A DNA stretch of 64,000 nucleotides, taken from assembly GCF_026340675.1 (NCBI RefSeq), contig NZ_JAPEOX010000001.1, positions 6,386,001 to 6,450,000 of the forward strand, given 5' to 3'. The position numbers and the translations under genes are program-made. Shown piece after piece: positions 34,051 through 42,830 of this stretch; positions within the stretch are counted from its first letter, which is position 1, and every line of letters starts with the position of its first letter. The stretch comes from Streptomyces sp. NBC_01264. Lineage in GTDB: Bacteria; Actinomycetota; Actinomycetes; Streptomycetales; Streptomycetaceae. Below the pieces are notes generated by a model. The model was given only the letters and a program-made list of their open reading frames with translations. It was not told the DNA's origin and did not search any database.

Positions 34051-34641
34051 CTACTTCAGGTGCTCCTCGACGCGGGTGCGCATCGAGGCCATCGTGAACC
34101 CCTTCGGGTCGATCTTGCCCGGACGCCATTCGAGGTGGCCGATCACCGAGCGGGCGGTCCAGCCGTGGGCGCGGCACAGGGCGGCCGACGCGCGGGCCAT
34201 CGCGTCGAGTTGGGCGGCCGGCCAGGGGTCCTCGCCGTCGCCGAGGTTCTCGCACTCGAAGCCGTAGAAGTGGCGGTTGCCGTCGGTGTCCGCGTGCTGG
34301 TCGGGTGGGAGGCGCTTCTCCGCGATCACCGCCGCCAGGACGCCGGAGTCGCCCGCGCCGGCGTGGTTGGCGCGGCCGTGGCCGACCAGGTGGACCCGGC
34401 CGTCCTTGGTGATCACGCCGTGGCAGAGCGGGCCGGGGAGGTCCGCGTGGCCGTCGCGGCAGAGCTGGACGGTGTACGCGGTCCCGTGCGTGACGGTGTG
34501 GTGCAGCATCACCCCGTGCACCGGCCCCCAGGGGTCCTTGTGGTCGCGGTTGCGGGTGCGCCAGCCGCCGACTTCGACGACGGTGAGGCCCTCGGCCCGC
34601 AGGGCGCCGATGAACCGGTTCGCGGACAGGGGTACGGACAT
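34051..34641 (-). CDS. N-acetylmuramoyl-L-alanine amidase (amidase_2)
   Basis: 196 aa, catalytic domain only. The zinc ligands are MLHHTVTHG (His near 47) and the late HLEWRPGKIDPKGF, which also carries the catalytic Lys; a His in VIGHLEWRPG completes the set. The fold is the T7-lysozyme-like amidase, which cuts the MurNAc-L-Ala bond of peptidoglycan. No signal peptide is visible, so it may need lysis or another route to reach the wall, or may act in recycling. It resembles phage and spore cortex amidases but no other phage gene is here. ATG at 34641 has GGAGGCGG upstream. Confidence 0.85.
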   Translation of the reverse strand: MSVPLSANRFIGALRAEGLTVVEVGGWRTRNRDHKDPWGPVHGVMLHHTVTHGTAYTVQLCRDGHADLPGPLCHGVITKDGRVHLVGHGRANHAGAGDSGVLAAVIAEKRLPPDQHADTDGNRHFYGFECENLGDGEDPWPAAQLDAMARASAALCRAHGWTARSVIGHLEWRPGKIDPKGFTMASMRTRVEEHLK

Positions 34642-34733
34642 GACCGCCTCCTTGGCTGTGAGTAGCCGGATGATTACTCAACGTGTAGTGGAGGTGGTCA
34701 TTCCGTCGCAAGGGCGCGCACCCGGCGCACGGT

Positions 34734-35930
34734 TCACGCCGAGGCGAGCCACAGGTCGGGGCCGAAGACCTCGTAGGTGATGTCCGCGGGCGCCACGCCC
34801 TTGGCGATCAGCTGCTCGCGCGCCGCCCGCATGAAGGGGAGCGGGCCGCAGAGGTAGGCCTTCGTGCCGGGGGCGACCGGGACGGAGGTGAGGTCGAGGC
34901 GGCCTTCGAGGTCGCCGGGTTCGGCGTCGGCCTCGTACCAGAAGTGCGCGGTGGCGTCGGGGAGCTTGCCGGTCAGGGTCCGGTGGCCGGCGCGCAGGGC
35001 GTGGTCGGCGGGGGAGCGGTCGGCGTGCAGGACGGTGACCGGAGCCGCGTGCGCGGTGTCGGCGAGGTGCTCCAGCATCGAGAGCATCGGGGTGCAGCCG
35101 ATGCCGGCCGAGGCCAGGATCACCGGCGCGGCGGAGTCTTGGAGCACGAGGTCGCCGTAGGGGGTGGAGACGCGCAGGGCGTCGCCGGTGCGGACCCGTG
35201 CGTGCAGGTGGTTTGAGACCTCGCCGTCGGGGCCGGCGGCGGCCGGGCCGTGGACCCGCTTGACGGTGATGGAGCGGACCGGTGAGCCGGGGGCGCTGGA
35301 GAGGCTGTACTGGCGGATCTGGCGGGCCCCGTCGGGGAGTTCGACCTGGACGGAGACGTACTGGCCCGGCTTGAAGGAGGGGGCCGGGGCGCCGTCGGCC
35401 GGGGTCAGGTGGAAGGTGGTGCAGTCCGCGGTCTCCTCGACGCGGGCGGCGACCGTCCAGTCGCGCCAGACGTCACCGGCGAGGACCCGCTGCTCGGCGT
35501 AGAGGCGCTCCTCGATGGTGATGAGGGCGTTCGCCATGAGCCAGTAGACCTCGTCCCAGGCCGCGGCGACCTCGGGGGTGACGGCCTCGCCGAGGATCTC
35601 CACGATCGCCTCGAACAGGTGCTTGTGGACGACCGGGTACTGCTCGCGGGTGACGCCGAGGGAGGCGTGCTTGTGGGCGATGCGGCCGAGCATCACGTCG
35701 GGGCGGGTGTCGGGGTGTTCGACCAGGTGGGTGGCGAAGGCGGCTATGGAGCCGGCGAGGGCCTGCTTCTGGAGCCCGGCGTTCTGGTTGCCGCGGTTGA
35801 AGAGGTCGCGGATCAGTTCGGGGTGGGCCGCGAAGAGCTTTTTGTAGAAGAGCTCCGTGATGTCGCCGATGGCCGCGCCCACGGCGGGCAGGGTGGCTCG
35901 TACGGTCGCGGTCGACTTCTCGGAAAGCAT
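34734..35930 (-). CDS. hmp: Flavohaemoprotein (nitric oxide dioxygenase)
   Basis: 398 aa. A globin domain (about 1-140; proximal haem His in VHKHLFEAI, with Tyr in the LFYKKLFAAHPEL helix) is followed by a FAD domain with RQYSLSS and an NAD domain with ASAGIGCTPMLSM. Converts NO and O2 to nitrate using NADH. An NsrR box lies 32-55 bp before the ATG at 35930, and nsrR is the next gene upstream on the same strand, so NO detoxification is self-contained. The N-terminus is Ser/Thr-rich and otherwise standard. Confidence 0.96.
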   Translation of the reverse strand: MLSEKSTATVRATLPAVGAAIGDITELFYKKLFAAHPELIRDLFNRGNQNAGLQKQALAGSIAAFATHLVEHPDTRPDVMLGRIAHKHASLGVTREQYPVVHKHLFEAIVEILGEAVTPEVAAAWDEVYWLMANALITIEERLYAEQRVLAGDVWRDWTVAARVEETADCTTFHLTPADGAPAPSFKPGQYVSVQVELPDGARQIRQYSLSSAPGSPVRSITVKRVHGPAAAGPDGEVSNHLHARVRTGDALRVSTPYGDLVLQDSAAPVILASAGIGCTPMLSMLEHLADTAHAAPVTVLHADRSPADHALRAGHRTLTGKLPDATAHFWYEADAEPGDLEGRLDLTSVPVAPGTKAYLCGPLPFMRAAREQLIAKGVAPADITYEVFGPDLWLASA

Positions 35931-35961
35931 CGGTGACTCCTCGGGTCGGGGTGGATCGCAG

Positions 35962-35985
35962 AACTGGAATGTTGGATGCGTATTT
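35962..35985 (-). promoter_or_regulatory. NsrR box upstream of hmp
   Basis: AACTGGAATG...ATGCGTATTT (24 bp) is an imperfect palindrome of the AAnnnG(A/C)AT-N5-ATGC type and resembles the S. coelicolor NsrR sites at hmpA and nsrR. Confidence 0.7.
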
Positions 35986-36095
35986 ACGGGCAGAGGTCGC
36001 GGAGGTCTGCCGCGATACGGATTTGTGTTCGAAGTGTCGGTCGGGATCAGGCTATGCGGGTCCAGTGCCGGTGCGAATCGGCCATCCGGCCCCCG

Positions 36096-36551
36096 TCACG
36101 CAGGTCTTCCGGCCCCCGGCGATCCGCCCGAAATGCCCAGCAGGAGCGGCCCGGTCGGGGCTGCGACCAGGTCGTTCACCGTCAGCGGGTCCAGGGAGGA
36201 GAAAAAGGCCTCCTGGGCCCGGCGCAACGCCCCGCGCAGCACGCACGCGCTCCGCAGCGGGCACGGAACGGTGCCGTCGCAGTCCACGACGTCGCCGGCG
36301 CCCTCCAGCTCGCGGATCACCCCGCCCACCGAGGCGGCGCGCCCGGCGGAGGTCAGGGTGAGGCCGCCGCCGCGTCCGCGGCGCGCTTCGACCAGGCCGA
36401 GATGCTGCAGCTTGGCGACCACTTTGGCGGTGTGGGTGTACGGGACCTCCATGGTCGCCGCCACGTCGCGGGTGGTGGGGAGGTCCTCCTCCGCGACGGC
36501 CAGGCGCATCAGGACGCGCAGGGCGAGGTCGGTGAATCGGGTCAGCCGCAT
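36096..36551 (-). CDS. nsrR: Rrf2-family nitric oxide sensor NsrR
   Basis: 151 aa, 4Fe-4S repressor. Cys91, Cys97 and Cys103 have the 6-6 spacing of S. coelicolor NsrR, where Asp8 of the other subunit is the fourth ligand; Asp8 is present here too (MRLTRFTD). An HTH lies at about 27-55 (TRDVAATMEVPYTHTAKVVAK). NO destroys the cluster and derepresses hmp and nsrR. The ATG at 36551 is chosen because the frame's upstream Met at 36575 lies inside the NsrR box. The gene is upstream of hmp with a 165-bp gap. Confidence 0.94.
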   Translation of the reverse strand: MRLTRFTDLALRVLMRLAVAEEDLPTTRDVAATMEVPYTHTAKVVAKLQHLGLVEARRGRGGGLTLTSAGRAASVGGVIRELEGAGDVVDCDGTVPCPLRSACVLRGALRRAQEAFFSSLDPLTVNDLVAAPTGPLLLGISGGSPGAGRPA

Positions 36552-36565
36552 GGGGTCAGCGTAGA

Positions 36566-36590
36566 AAACTTGCATCTTCCGTGCAAATTT
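36566..36590 (-). promoter_or_regulatory. NsrR box upstream of nsrR
   Basis: AACTTGCAT-N5-GTGCAAATT (plus strand, about 36567-36589) is a good match to the AAnnTGCAT-type NsrR palindrome and starts 15 bp before the nsrR ATG, so it supports autorepression. Confidence 0.8.
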
Positions 36591-36778
36591 AACGGGGGTC
36601 CATCACCTGGGATGGCTGAAACAGGTGGGGTCCAAGTGCCGCATGGGGCGGGAGTTGAACTCAAGAGGGTGCCCAGCCACGAACGGAGTAGTCCCACCCT
36701 TTTGTGTAATGGTCTCACCACGCTCCGTGCTGAAAGGCTCCTCCCGCAGATTCATGGAGTGATCGAAGGGGAAAATTC

Positions 36779-38185
36779 ATGTCGGTCCAGGCAGGTTCCG
36801 AATCCGAGACTCAGGCACCGCAGCGCAGTCTGGGGACATCGGCCGCGCGGAACTTGGCAACCACGACCAAGTCCGCGCCGCAGATGCAGGAGATCACCTC
36901 GCGGTGGCTCCTGAAGATGCTCCCCTGGGTGTCCGTCCAGGGCGGCACGTACCGCGTCAACCGGCGGCTGAGCTACTCGGTCGGCAACGGCATCGTGGAG
37001 TTCATCAAGACCGGCACGCAGGTGCAGGTGATTCCGGCGGAGCTGGGGGAGCTCCCGGTACTGCGCGACTACGACGACCCCGACGCGCTGGCCGAACTCG
37101 CCGCGCGCTGCCACCAGATCGACTTCGAGCCGGGCCAGGAGCTCACCTCCTTCGGCAGTCCCGCCGACAAGGTGTTCCTGCTCGCGCACGGGCGCATCGA
37201 CCAGATCGGCCCCGGCCCGTACGGTGACGACGCCGTCCTGCAGACCGTCGCCGACGGGGCCTTCTTCGGCGAGGACGCCCTCGTCGACGAGGAGGCCATC
37301 TGGGAGTACACCGCCCGTGCCGCCACCGCTGGCACCGTGCTCGTCCTCTCCCGCCAGGACTTCCAGATCCTCGCCGACCGGGTCGACTCGCTGCGCGCGC
37401 ACCTGGACTCCGTACGGGACCTGCCGGAGCAGCGCACCAACAAGTACGGCGAGGCCGCGATCGACCTCTCCGCCGGCCACCAGGGCGAGGCCGTACTGCC
37501 CGGCACCTTCGTGGACTACGAGGCCCGGCCGCGCGAGTACGAACTCTCCATCGCGCAAACGGTTCTGCGCGTGCACACCCGCGTCGCCGACCTGTACAAC
37601 CAGCCGATGAACCAGACCGAGCAGCAGCTCAGGCTCACGGTCGAGGCGCTGCGCGAGCGCCAGGAGCACGAGATGCTCAACAACCGCGACTTCGGCCTCC
37701 TGCACAACGCCGACTACGACCAGCGCATCCAGTCCCACGACGGGGCGCCCAGCCCCGACGACATGGACCAGCTGCTCAGCATGCGGCGCGGCTCCAAGTT
37801 CTTCCTGGCCCACCCCAAGGCCATCGCCGCCTTCGGGCGCGAGTGCAACAAGCGGGGGCTGTACCCGGAGTCGGTCGAGATCGGCGGGCACCGGGTGCCG
37901 TCCTGGCGCGGGGTCCCGATGTTCCCGTCCAACAAGATCCCGATCAGTGACGCCCGTACGACCTCCATCCTCTGCATGCGCACCGGCGAGGACGAGTCGG
38001 GCGTGATCGGCCTGCACCAGCCCGGGATCCCGGACGAGATCGAGCCGAGCACCTCGGTGCGGTTCATGGGGATCAGCGAGCAGGCGATCATCTCGTACCT
38101 GGTCACCACCTACTTCTCCGCCGCGGTGCTGGTGCCGGACGCGCTCGGTGTCCTGGAGAACGTCGAGATCGCCCGCTGGCGCTGA
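36779..38185 (+). CDS. Family 2B encapsulin shell protein with cyclic-nucleotide-binding domain
   Basis: 468 aa. The N-terminal arm and first shell segment (about 1-100) are interrupted by a cNMP-binding domain (about 104-210) with the phosphate-cassette residues FFGEDALV and the partner Arg in TARAATAG. The HK97-type fold then resumes (about 215-468: [58 protein letters not shown]). This split architecture defines family 2B encapsulins, which assemble into protein nanocompartments. No HTH exists, so it is not a CRP-type regulator. ATG at 36779 has GAAGGGG 7 nt before. The cargo candidate is the next gene, 78 bp downstream. Whether cAMP or cGMP binds is unknown. Confidence 0.92.
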   Translation: MSVQAGSESETQAPQRSLGTSAARNLATTTKSAPQMQEITSRWLLKMLPWVSVQGGTYRVNRRLSYSVGNGIVEFIKTGTQVQVIPAELGELPVLRDYDDPDALAELAARCHQIDFEPGQELTSFGSPADKVFLLAHGRIDQIGPGPYGDDAVLQTVADGAFFGEDALVDEEAIWEYTARAATAGTVLVLSRQDFQILADRVDSLRAHLDSVRDLPEQRTNKYGEAAIDLSAGHQGEAVLPGTFVDYEARPREYELSIAQTVLRVHTRVADLYNQPMNQTEQQLRLTVEALRERQEHEMLNNRDFGLLHNADYDQRIQSHDGAPSPDDMDQLLSMRRGSKFFLAHPKAIAAFGRECNKRGLYPESVEIGGHRVPSWRGVPMFPSNKIPISDARTTSILCMRTGEDESGVIGLHQPGIPDEIEPSTSVRFMGISEQAIISYLVTTYFSAAVLVPDALGVLENVEIARWR

Positions 38186-38263
38186 CCCGGCCGGCGCGGA
38201 AGCCGGCGCCGGAGCGAGGGCCACCAGGCAGGACGGGACAGGACGGGACGGAGCGCACACGCC

Positions 38264-39310
38264 ATGTCGACCACTGAGGCGATGACCACCAGCGAGGGGC
38301 AGGAAGCCGCCGTCCTGCTGGAGCGGACGAGAGAAACGGTCAACCCGGAACTGCGCCGGACCGTCGAGAGCCTGCCAGGCTCGATGCGGAACGTGGCGAT
38401 GTACCACTTCGGCTGGGAGCACGAGGACGGCACCCCGGCGGAGGGCGCCACGGGCAAGGCCATCCGGCCCGCCCTGGTGCTCGCCGCCGCCCAGGCCCTA
38501 CGGGGGGACGGGGCGGCGGGGGAGGCCGTACGGGGGGCGGTGGCCGTGGAGCTGGCGCACAACTTCACGCTGCTGCACGACGACGTCATCGACAAGGACG
38601 TGCGCCGGCGCGGCCGGCCCACGGCCTGGACGGTCTTCGGGATCTCGGACGCGATCATCACGGGCGACGCCATGATGGCGCTCGCGCTGCGGCTGCTCGC
38701 CGAGGACCCGCATCCGGCCTCGGCGGCGGCCTCGGCGCGGCTCGCCGCTTGCATCGTCGAGCTGTGCGCGGGCCAGCAGGCGGACTGCGCGTTCGAGCAG
38801 CGCCGCAGCGTCTCGCTCGACGAGTGCCTGACGATGGCCACGGCCAAGACCGGAGCCCTGCTGGGCTGCGCGTGCGCGCTCGGCGCGCTGTACGCGGGGG
38901 CCGGCCCGGACGAGGTCGACGCCATGGACGCCTTCGGCCGGGAGGCCGGGCTGGCGTTCCAGCTCATCGACGACCTGATCGGCATCTGGGGGGACCCCGG
39001 CCACACCGGCAAGCCCGCCGGAGCCGATCTGCTGGCCCGCAAGAAGTCCCTCCCGGTCGTGGCCGCCCTCACCTCGGGCACCTCGGCGGGGGAGGAACTG
39101 GCCGAGCTGTACGCGGGTCCCATGACCGGGGACGACGTGGGCAGGGCGGCCGCGGCGGTGGAGCGGGCCGGCGGGCGGGACTGGGCGCAGGCCCATGCCG
39201 CCGACCGGATGGGGCGGGCGGTGCAGCAGCTGTCGCGGGCCGTCCCGGACCTCGGGGCGGCGGGCGGGCTGCTGGCGCTGGCGGAGTTCGTGACGCGGCG
39301 CACGAAGTGA
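38264..39310 (+). CDS. Polyprenyl synthase-like enzyme, encapsulin cargo candidate
   Basis: 348 aa trans-isoprenyl diphosphate synthase fold. The first Asp-rich motif HDDVID (Asp106, Asp107, Asp110) and RRRGRPT are intact. The second motif is DDLIGIWGD (Asp236, Asp237, then Gly240 in place of the usual Asp, with Asp244 nearby). The first 60 residues are longer than needed and probably flexible, a plausible cargo-loading segment. It directly follows the family 2B shell gene and ends in a strong terminator, so the two form an operon. Family 2B encapsulins are known to package polyprenyl transferases or terpene cyclases. Chain length and product cannot be predicted, and no terpene cyclase is seen nearby. 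Confidence 0.9.
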   Translation: MSTTEAMTTSEGQEAAVLLERTRETVNPELRRTVESLPGSMRNVAMYHFGWEHEDGTPAEGATGKAIRPALVLAAAQALRGDGAAGEAVRGAVAVELAHNFTLLHDDVIDKDVRRRGRPTAWTVFGISDAIITGDAMMALALRLLAEDPHPASAAASARLAACIVELCAGQQADCAFEQRRSVSLDECLTMATAKTGALLGCACALGALYAGAGPDEVDAMDAFGREAGLAFQLIDDLIGIWGDPGHTGKPAGADLLARKKSLPVVAALTSGTSAGEELAELYAGPMTGDDVGRAAAAVERAGGRDWAQAHAADRMGRAVQQLSRAVPDLGAAGGLLALAEFVTRRTK

Positions 39311-39347
39311 CCGCGTAGGGGCGAGGGGGACCCCGTCGGCGAAGGGG

Positions 39348-39385
39348 AGGCCTGTTCCGGCACCGCACGGTGCCGGAACGGGCCT
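39348..39385 (+). terminator. Terminator of the encapsulin operon
   Basis: 17-bp stem (39348-39364 with 39369-39385, one G-T pair) and loop GCAC, followed by TTTC, 37 bp after the polyprenyl synthase stop. Confidence 0.88.
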
Positions 39386-39457
39386 TTCTGCGTCGGTGGG
39401 GCAACTCTAGGATCGCTCACGGTTGTTGACGCGTGAGTGATGTGAAGGGTGTGACCC

Positions 39458-40057
39458 ATGGGGCTTCAAATACGCCAGGCCGGACCGTCGGACCGGGACG
39501 CCGTGGCACGGCTGCTCGACGAGGCCTTCCGCACCGATCCCGTGAGCAGCTGGGTGTTCCCCGACCCGGAGCACCGGGCCGCGGTGCACGGGAAGTTCCT
39601 GGGCGTCTTCGTGGACGTGGCGCTGGCCGAGGGCCGGATCGACTACGCGGCGGACGGTTCGGCTGCGGCGCTGTGGCTGCGGATCCCGGAGGCCGACCCG
39701 GAGGCCGAACACGTCGAGGACGAGGTACCGGCGAAGATGCGGGCCGTCGCCGACCCGGACAACGAGCGGTGCGAGCTGGTGGGCCGGCTCACGGGCGAGG
39801 TGCACCCGATGGCGGAGGAGCACGAGTACCTGCTGATGATCGCGGTCGCCCCCGGACGGCAGGGTGAAGGGCTGGGCACCGAGCTGATCCGGCCGGTGCT
39901 GGAGCGCTGCGACCGCGAGGGCGTACCGGCGTACCTGGAGGCGAGCAGCGAGCGCAGCAAGGGGCTGTACGAGCGGCTGGGCTGGCAGTTCACGGGCGAG
40001 GCGGTGCGACTGCCGGACGGGCCGCTGATGTGGCCGATGTGGCGCAAGCCGCAGTGA
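39458..40057 (+). CDS. GNAT-family N-acetyltransferase
   Basis: 199 aa GNAT fold. Motif A reads LLMIAVAPGRQGEGLGTELI with the acetyl-CoA loop RQGEGLG, and motif B is LEASSERSKGLYERLGWQFT. The layout (QIRQAGPSDRDAVARLL at the start; a tail ending PLMWPMWR) is like a group of small GNATs of unknown substrate. ATG at 39458 is the start. It follows the encapsulin terminator by 73 bp and is a separate unit. The open 5' gap contains TGTTGACGCG, a possible -35. Confidence 0.88.
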   Translation: MGLQIRQAGPSDRDAVARLLDEAFRTDPVSSWVFPDPEHRAAVHGKFLGVFVDVALAEGRIDYAADGSAAALWLRIPEADPEAEHVEDEVPAKMRAVADPDNERCELVGRLTGEVHPMAEEHEYLLMIAVAPGRQGEGLGTELIRPVLERCDREGVPAYLEASSERSKGLYERLGWQFTGEAVRLPDGPLMWPMWRKPQ

Positions 40058-40169
40058 GCGATCCCGGCCTCCGGCGATTCCCCGGGGACCCCTTGCGAGA
40101 CCACTACGGCTGAAGTACTTTGATCGACGTGCCTCGATGGGGGCACACTGTCGAACGGAAGAGAGTCGC

Positions 40170-40754
40170 TTGCGCAAGCTCACGTACTTCATCGCCGCGA
40201 CCGTGGACGGCTTCATCGGAGCCCCGGACGGCGATGCCGATTTCATCTACGGCTACCTCGACCCGGAGTTCATCGACCACCTCAAGGCCGAGTATCCGGA
40301 GACCATCTCCACCCCGGGGCGCGCCCAGCTCGGGATCGCGGACGCCGAACCCAAGCACTTCGACACGGTGCTCATGGGGCGCGGCACGTACGAGCCCGGC
40401 CTCAAGCAGGGCCTGACCAGCCCGTACGGGCACATGCGCGAGCAGTACGTCGTCTCGCGCTCGCTCACCGAGGCGCCGGACCCGGCGGTAGGGCTGATCG
40501 AGGGCGACCTGGTGGCCAAGGTCCGCGAGCTGAAGGCCCAGGACGGGCTCGGCATCTGGCTGTGCGGCGGAGCGGACCTCGCGGGGCAGCTGATCGACGA
40601 GATCGACGCGTTCGTCGTCAAGACGTACCCGGTCTTCGTCGGCACCGGCATGCCGATGTCGCGCGCCGGATTCGGGGCGCGCCCCCTGGAGCTGACCGGG
40701 TGCGAGGCCCTGGGCGGCGGCCAGGTCGTCACCTCGTACGCCGTCAAGCGCTGA
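40170..40754 (+). CDS. Dihydrofolate reductase-like RibD C-terminal-domain protein
   Basis: 194 aa from the TTG at 40170, which follows GGAAGAG with 7 nt spacing; the longer GTG frame at 40137 lacks a ribosome site. The fold is that of RibD C-terminal and bacterial DHFR-like reductases: RKLTYFIAATVDGFIGAPDG at the start, FDTVLMGRGTYE, LWLCGGADLAGQLI and PVFVGTGMPM. Members bind NADPH, and many are of unknown substrate. It stands alone between two small genes. Confidence 0.88.
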   Translation: MRKLTYFIAATVDGFIGAPDGDADFIYGYLDPEFIDHLKAEYPETISTPGRAQLGIADAEPKHFDTVLMGRGTYEPGLKQGLTSPYGHMREQYVVSRSLTEAPDPAVGLIEGDLVAKVRELKAQDGLGIWLCGGADLAGQLIDEIDAFVVKTYPVFVGTGMPMSRAGFGARPLELTGCEALGGGQVVTSYAVKR

Positions 40755-40791
40755 CCCCGCCGAACCGGCGAAACAGGCCTACCGTGGAGGT

Positions 40792-41016
40792 ATGGCCGGT
40801 GAAGAGCGGGACCAGAGGGCGCACGGGACGGTCGCCCCGCGGGCCGGGCACGACCAGCAGTCGTGCCCGGCCTGCGGGAGCCCCGTCGACACGATGGTCG
40901 GACGGCGCAAATCCCTGGGGATCTTCGTCCCGGTGTGGACCCCCGGTCCCTGCCGGAACCGGGAGTGCACGGCGTACGAGCCCGCGTATGAGGAACCGGG
41001 GACCGGCGGGGACTAG
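40792..41016 (+). CDS. Small zinc-ribbon protein, unknown function
   Basis: 74 aa with SCPACGS and PCRNREC, two pairs of cysteines that can bind one zinc ion. The remainder is polar and Glu-rich. ATG at 40792 follows GTGGAGGT. The last 4 nt overlap the convergent snapalysin stop. Similar short zinc-ribbon proteins are common in Streptomyces but have no known role. Confidence 0.65.
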   Translation: MAGEERDQRAHGTVAPRAGHDQQSCPACGSPVDTMVGRRKSLGIFVPVWTPGPCRNRECTAYEPAYEEPGTGGD

Positions 41017-41672
41017 CCCTTCGCGTCCAGCCCGGACGCGACGAGGCCGTTCGCCCAGAGCTGGTTGACGCGCGAGCGCTCGGCGGAGTTCGGGTTGGCG
41101 TTCTGGCAGGAGGTGCCGGGGCCGCCGCCCGACATCAGCTCGCTGCAGGGGCCCGAGTAGTGGTCCGGCAGTCCGAGCACGTGGCCGGTCTCGTGCGCGG
41201 TCACGCGGGTGGAGTTGTACTGCTGGTTCTGCCGGTAGTCCAGGAAGATGTAGCCCTGGCCGTGGCCGTTCGTGCTCGCGTACGAACCGCGCGAGTCGTT
41301 GCCCTCGTAGTACGAGAAGTTCCCGCCCGAGGACACCTCCTGCAGTTTGACGTTGGCCACCGAGCTGTTCCAGATCTGCGTGGAGCGCGCTATCTGGGTG
41401 CGGAAGCTCGGCGCGTTGCGGGTGTTGTAGGTGACGGTCACGGCCGCCAGGCCCGGGGCGGCGGCGCGCTGCTCGGCCACCGAGCGCTGCACGGCCTCGA
41501 AGAAGGCGCGGTTGGCGGCCTGGTTCTCCTTCGACTGCTCGTACGCGGCGTAGGTGCTCGGGCTGCCGGCGCCCGGGGAGGCCGAGGCGGAGGTGCCCGG
41601 GACGACGGCGCCGAGGACGGCGGCGACGCCGAGGCCGACGGCGGACAGAGTGGCCTTGCGGGAGTGACGCAT
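41013..41672 (-). CDS. snpA: Snapalysin, secreted M7 metalloprotease
   Basis: 219 aa with a twin-type signal peptide ([10 protein letters not shown], then a hydrophobic core, cut near SASAS at 28-32), a short propeptide, and the zinc-binding [11 protein letters not shown] (His160, Glu161, His164, Asp170), the HExxHxxGxxD form of the M7 family in which Asp is the third ligand. Secreted; degrades proteins such as milk casein. It is divergent from a LysR regulator. In S. lividans the neighbour SnpR (also MprR) activates snpA, and the arrangement here is the same. Overlaps the small zinc-ribbon gene by 4 nt at the 3' end. Confidence 0.94.
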   Translation of the reverse strand: MRHSRKATLSAVGLGVAAVLGAVVPGTSASASPGAGSPSTYAAYEQSKENQAANRAFFEAVQRSVAEQRAAAPGLAAVTVTYNTRNAPSFRTQIARSTQIWNSSVANVKLQEVSSGGNFSYYEGNDSRGSYASTNGHGQGYIFLDYRQNQQYNSTRVTAHETGHVLGLPDHYSGPCSELMSGGGPGTSCQNANPNSAERSRVNQLWANGLVASGLDAKG

Positions 41673-41876
41673 GTGGGGGACTCCTGCTCATCCGGTGCGG
41701 TGGGGGGCGTTCGGTACCGGAGTCTGCGGGAGCGGGAGTGGCCGGCGGATGATGTCAGGACCCGATAGGGCCGGGTTATCGGGGGATTTCGGAAGTCCAA
41801 CTCCCAGGAGAATGGCGGGATTCGAGGGGATACCGGTTACTGGTGCGGTCGGCTCGGCCAGGCCTACTCTCGGGGC

Positions 41877-42821
41877 ATGGAGCTTGAGGTCAGGCACCTG
41901 CGCGCCCTGTGCGCCATCGCCGACGCCGGCAGCCTGCACAAGGCCGCCCGGCAGCTCGGCGTGAGCCAGCCCTCCTTGACGACCCAGCTGCGGCGCATCG
42001 AACGGGCCCTGGACGGGGAGCTGTTCCTGCGCGAGCGCACCGGATGCAGGCCGACTCCCTTCGGGCGCACCGTACTCGGGCGGGCGCGGCCGCTCCTGGC
42101 CGAGATGGCCGCCCTGGTCGCGGAGGCCCGGTCGCTGTCCCAGGGGCCCCGGCTGCGGATCGGCTCGACGGCCAGCCGCGCCCTGCCCGGCTGGCTGCGG
42201 CGGCTGCACCGGCGGCTGCCCGGCACGGAGACCGACCTGATGGTCGACGTGTCCGCCAACGCCCTGCTGCGGATGACGGCCTCGGGCCGGCTCGACGTGG
42301 CTTTCGTGCACGAGGTCGAGGGCAGCCCGCTGCGGGTGCCGGCCGGGCTGGAGTTACGGGTGCTGATGGAGCGGGAGCCGCAGTTCGTGTCCATGTCCCG
42401 GGACCATCCCGCGGCGGCGCGGGCCGTGGTGGAGCTGCGCGACCTCGCCGCCGACCGGTGGACCGTGGACCCGTCGGTGGACGGCGAGTGGGACGGTCTG
42501 CGCCGGGTCCTCGCGGGCGCCGGGCTCGACCCGCCGCTGCTGCACGCCGATTACCACACGGCCACCTCGCTGATCGTCTCCGGCGAGGCCGTCGCCCCCT
42601 GCCAGCCCACCTCGGGACCTCGCGAGGACATGGCGATCCGCCCGCTCTCGGGCGACCCGCTCGCCGTGCGTCTCCTCCTCGCGACCCGGCCCGGGGCGCA
42701 GCCGCAGATGTCCGAGGGGGTGTACGAGGACCTTCGCGCGGCCTACCGCGAAGCGGCGCTCGGGACCCCGCCCTACCGGGCCTGGCTGGCGCGCAACGCG
42801 AGCCCGCTGCTGGCGGCGTAA
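41877..42821 (+). CDS. LysR-family activator, SnpR/MprR-like, with a TTA codon
   Basis: 314 aa; HTH at about 1-60 (HLRALCAIADAGSLHKAARQ, LGVSQPSLTTQLRRIERALD) and a periplasmic-binding-like effector domain (about 90-300). Divergence from snpA over 204 bp is the classical activator/protease pair of Streptomyces. Codon 160 is TTA (42354-42356), which needs the rare bldA leucyl-tRNA, so translation should be delayed to development. TACTCT lies 6 nt before the ATG, suggesting a leaderless message. Effector unknown. Confidence 0.9.
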   Translation: MELEVRHLRALCAIADAGSLHKAARQLGVSQPSLTTQLRRIERALDGELFLRERTGCRPTPFGRTVLGRARPLLAEMAALVAEARSLSQGPRLRIGSTASRALPGWLRRLHRRLPGTETDLMVDVSANALLRMTASGRLDVAFVHEVEGSPLRVPAGLELRVLMEREPQFVSMSRDHPAAARAVVELRDLAADRWTVDPSVDGEWDGLRRVLAGAGLDPPLLHADYHTATSLIVSGEAVAPCQPTSGPREDMAIRPLSGDPLAVRLLLATRPGAQPQMSEGVYEDLRAAYREAALGTPPYRAWLARNASPLLAA

Positions 42822-42830
42822 GGAGCCGCC

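Noticed and set aside
34051..34641. Prophage remnant (amidase like phage endolysin)
   Set aside because: No integrase, holin, structural genes or att-like repeats are nearby; similar single amidases occur widely in Streptomyces chromosomes.
36779..38185. CRP/FNR-type transcription factor because of the cNMP domain
   Set aside because: There is no helix-turn-helix after the cNMP domain, and the C-terminal 250 residues match the encapsulin shell fold.
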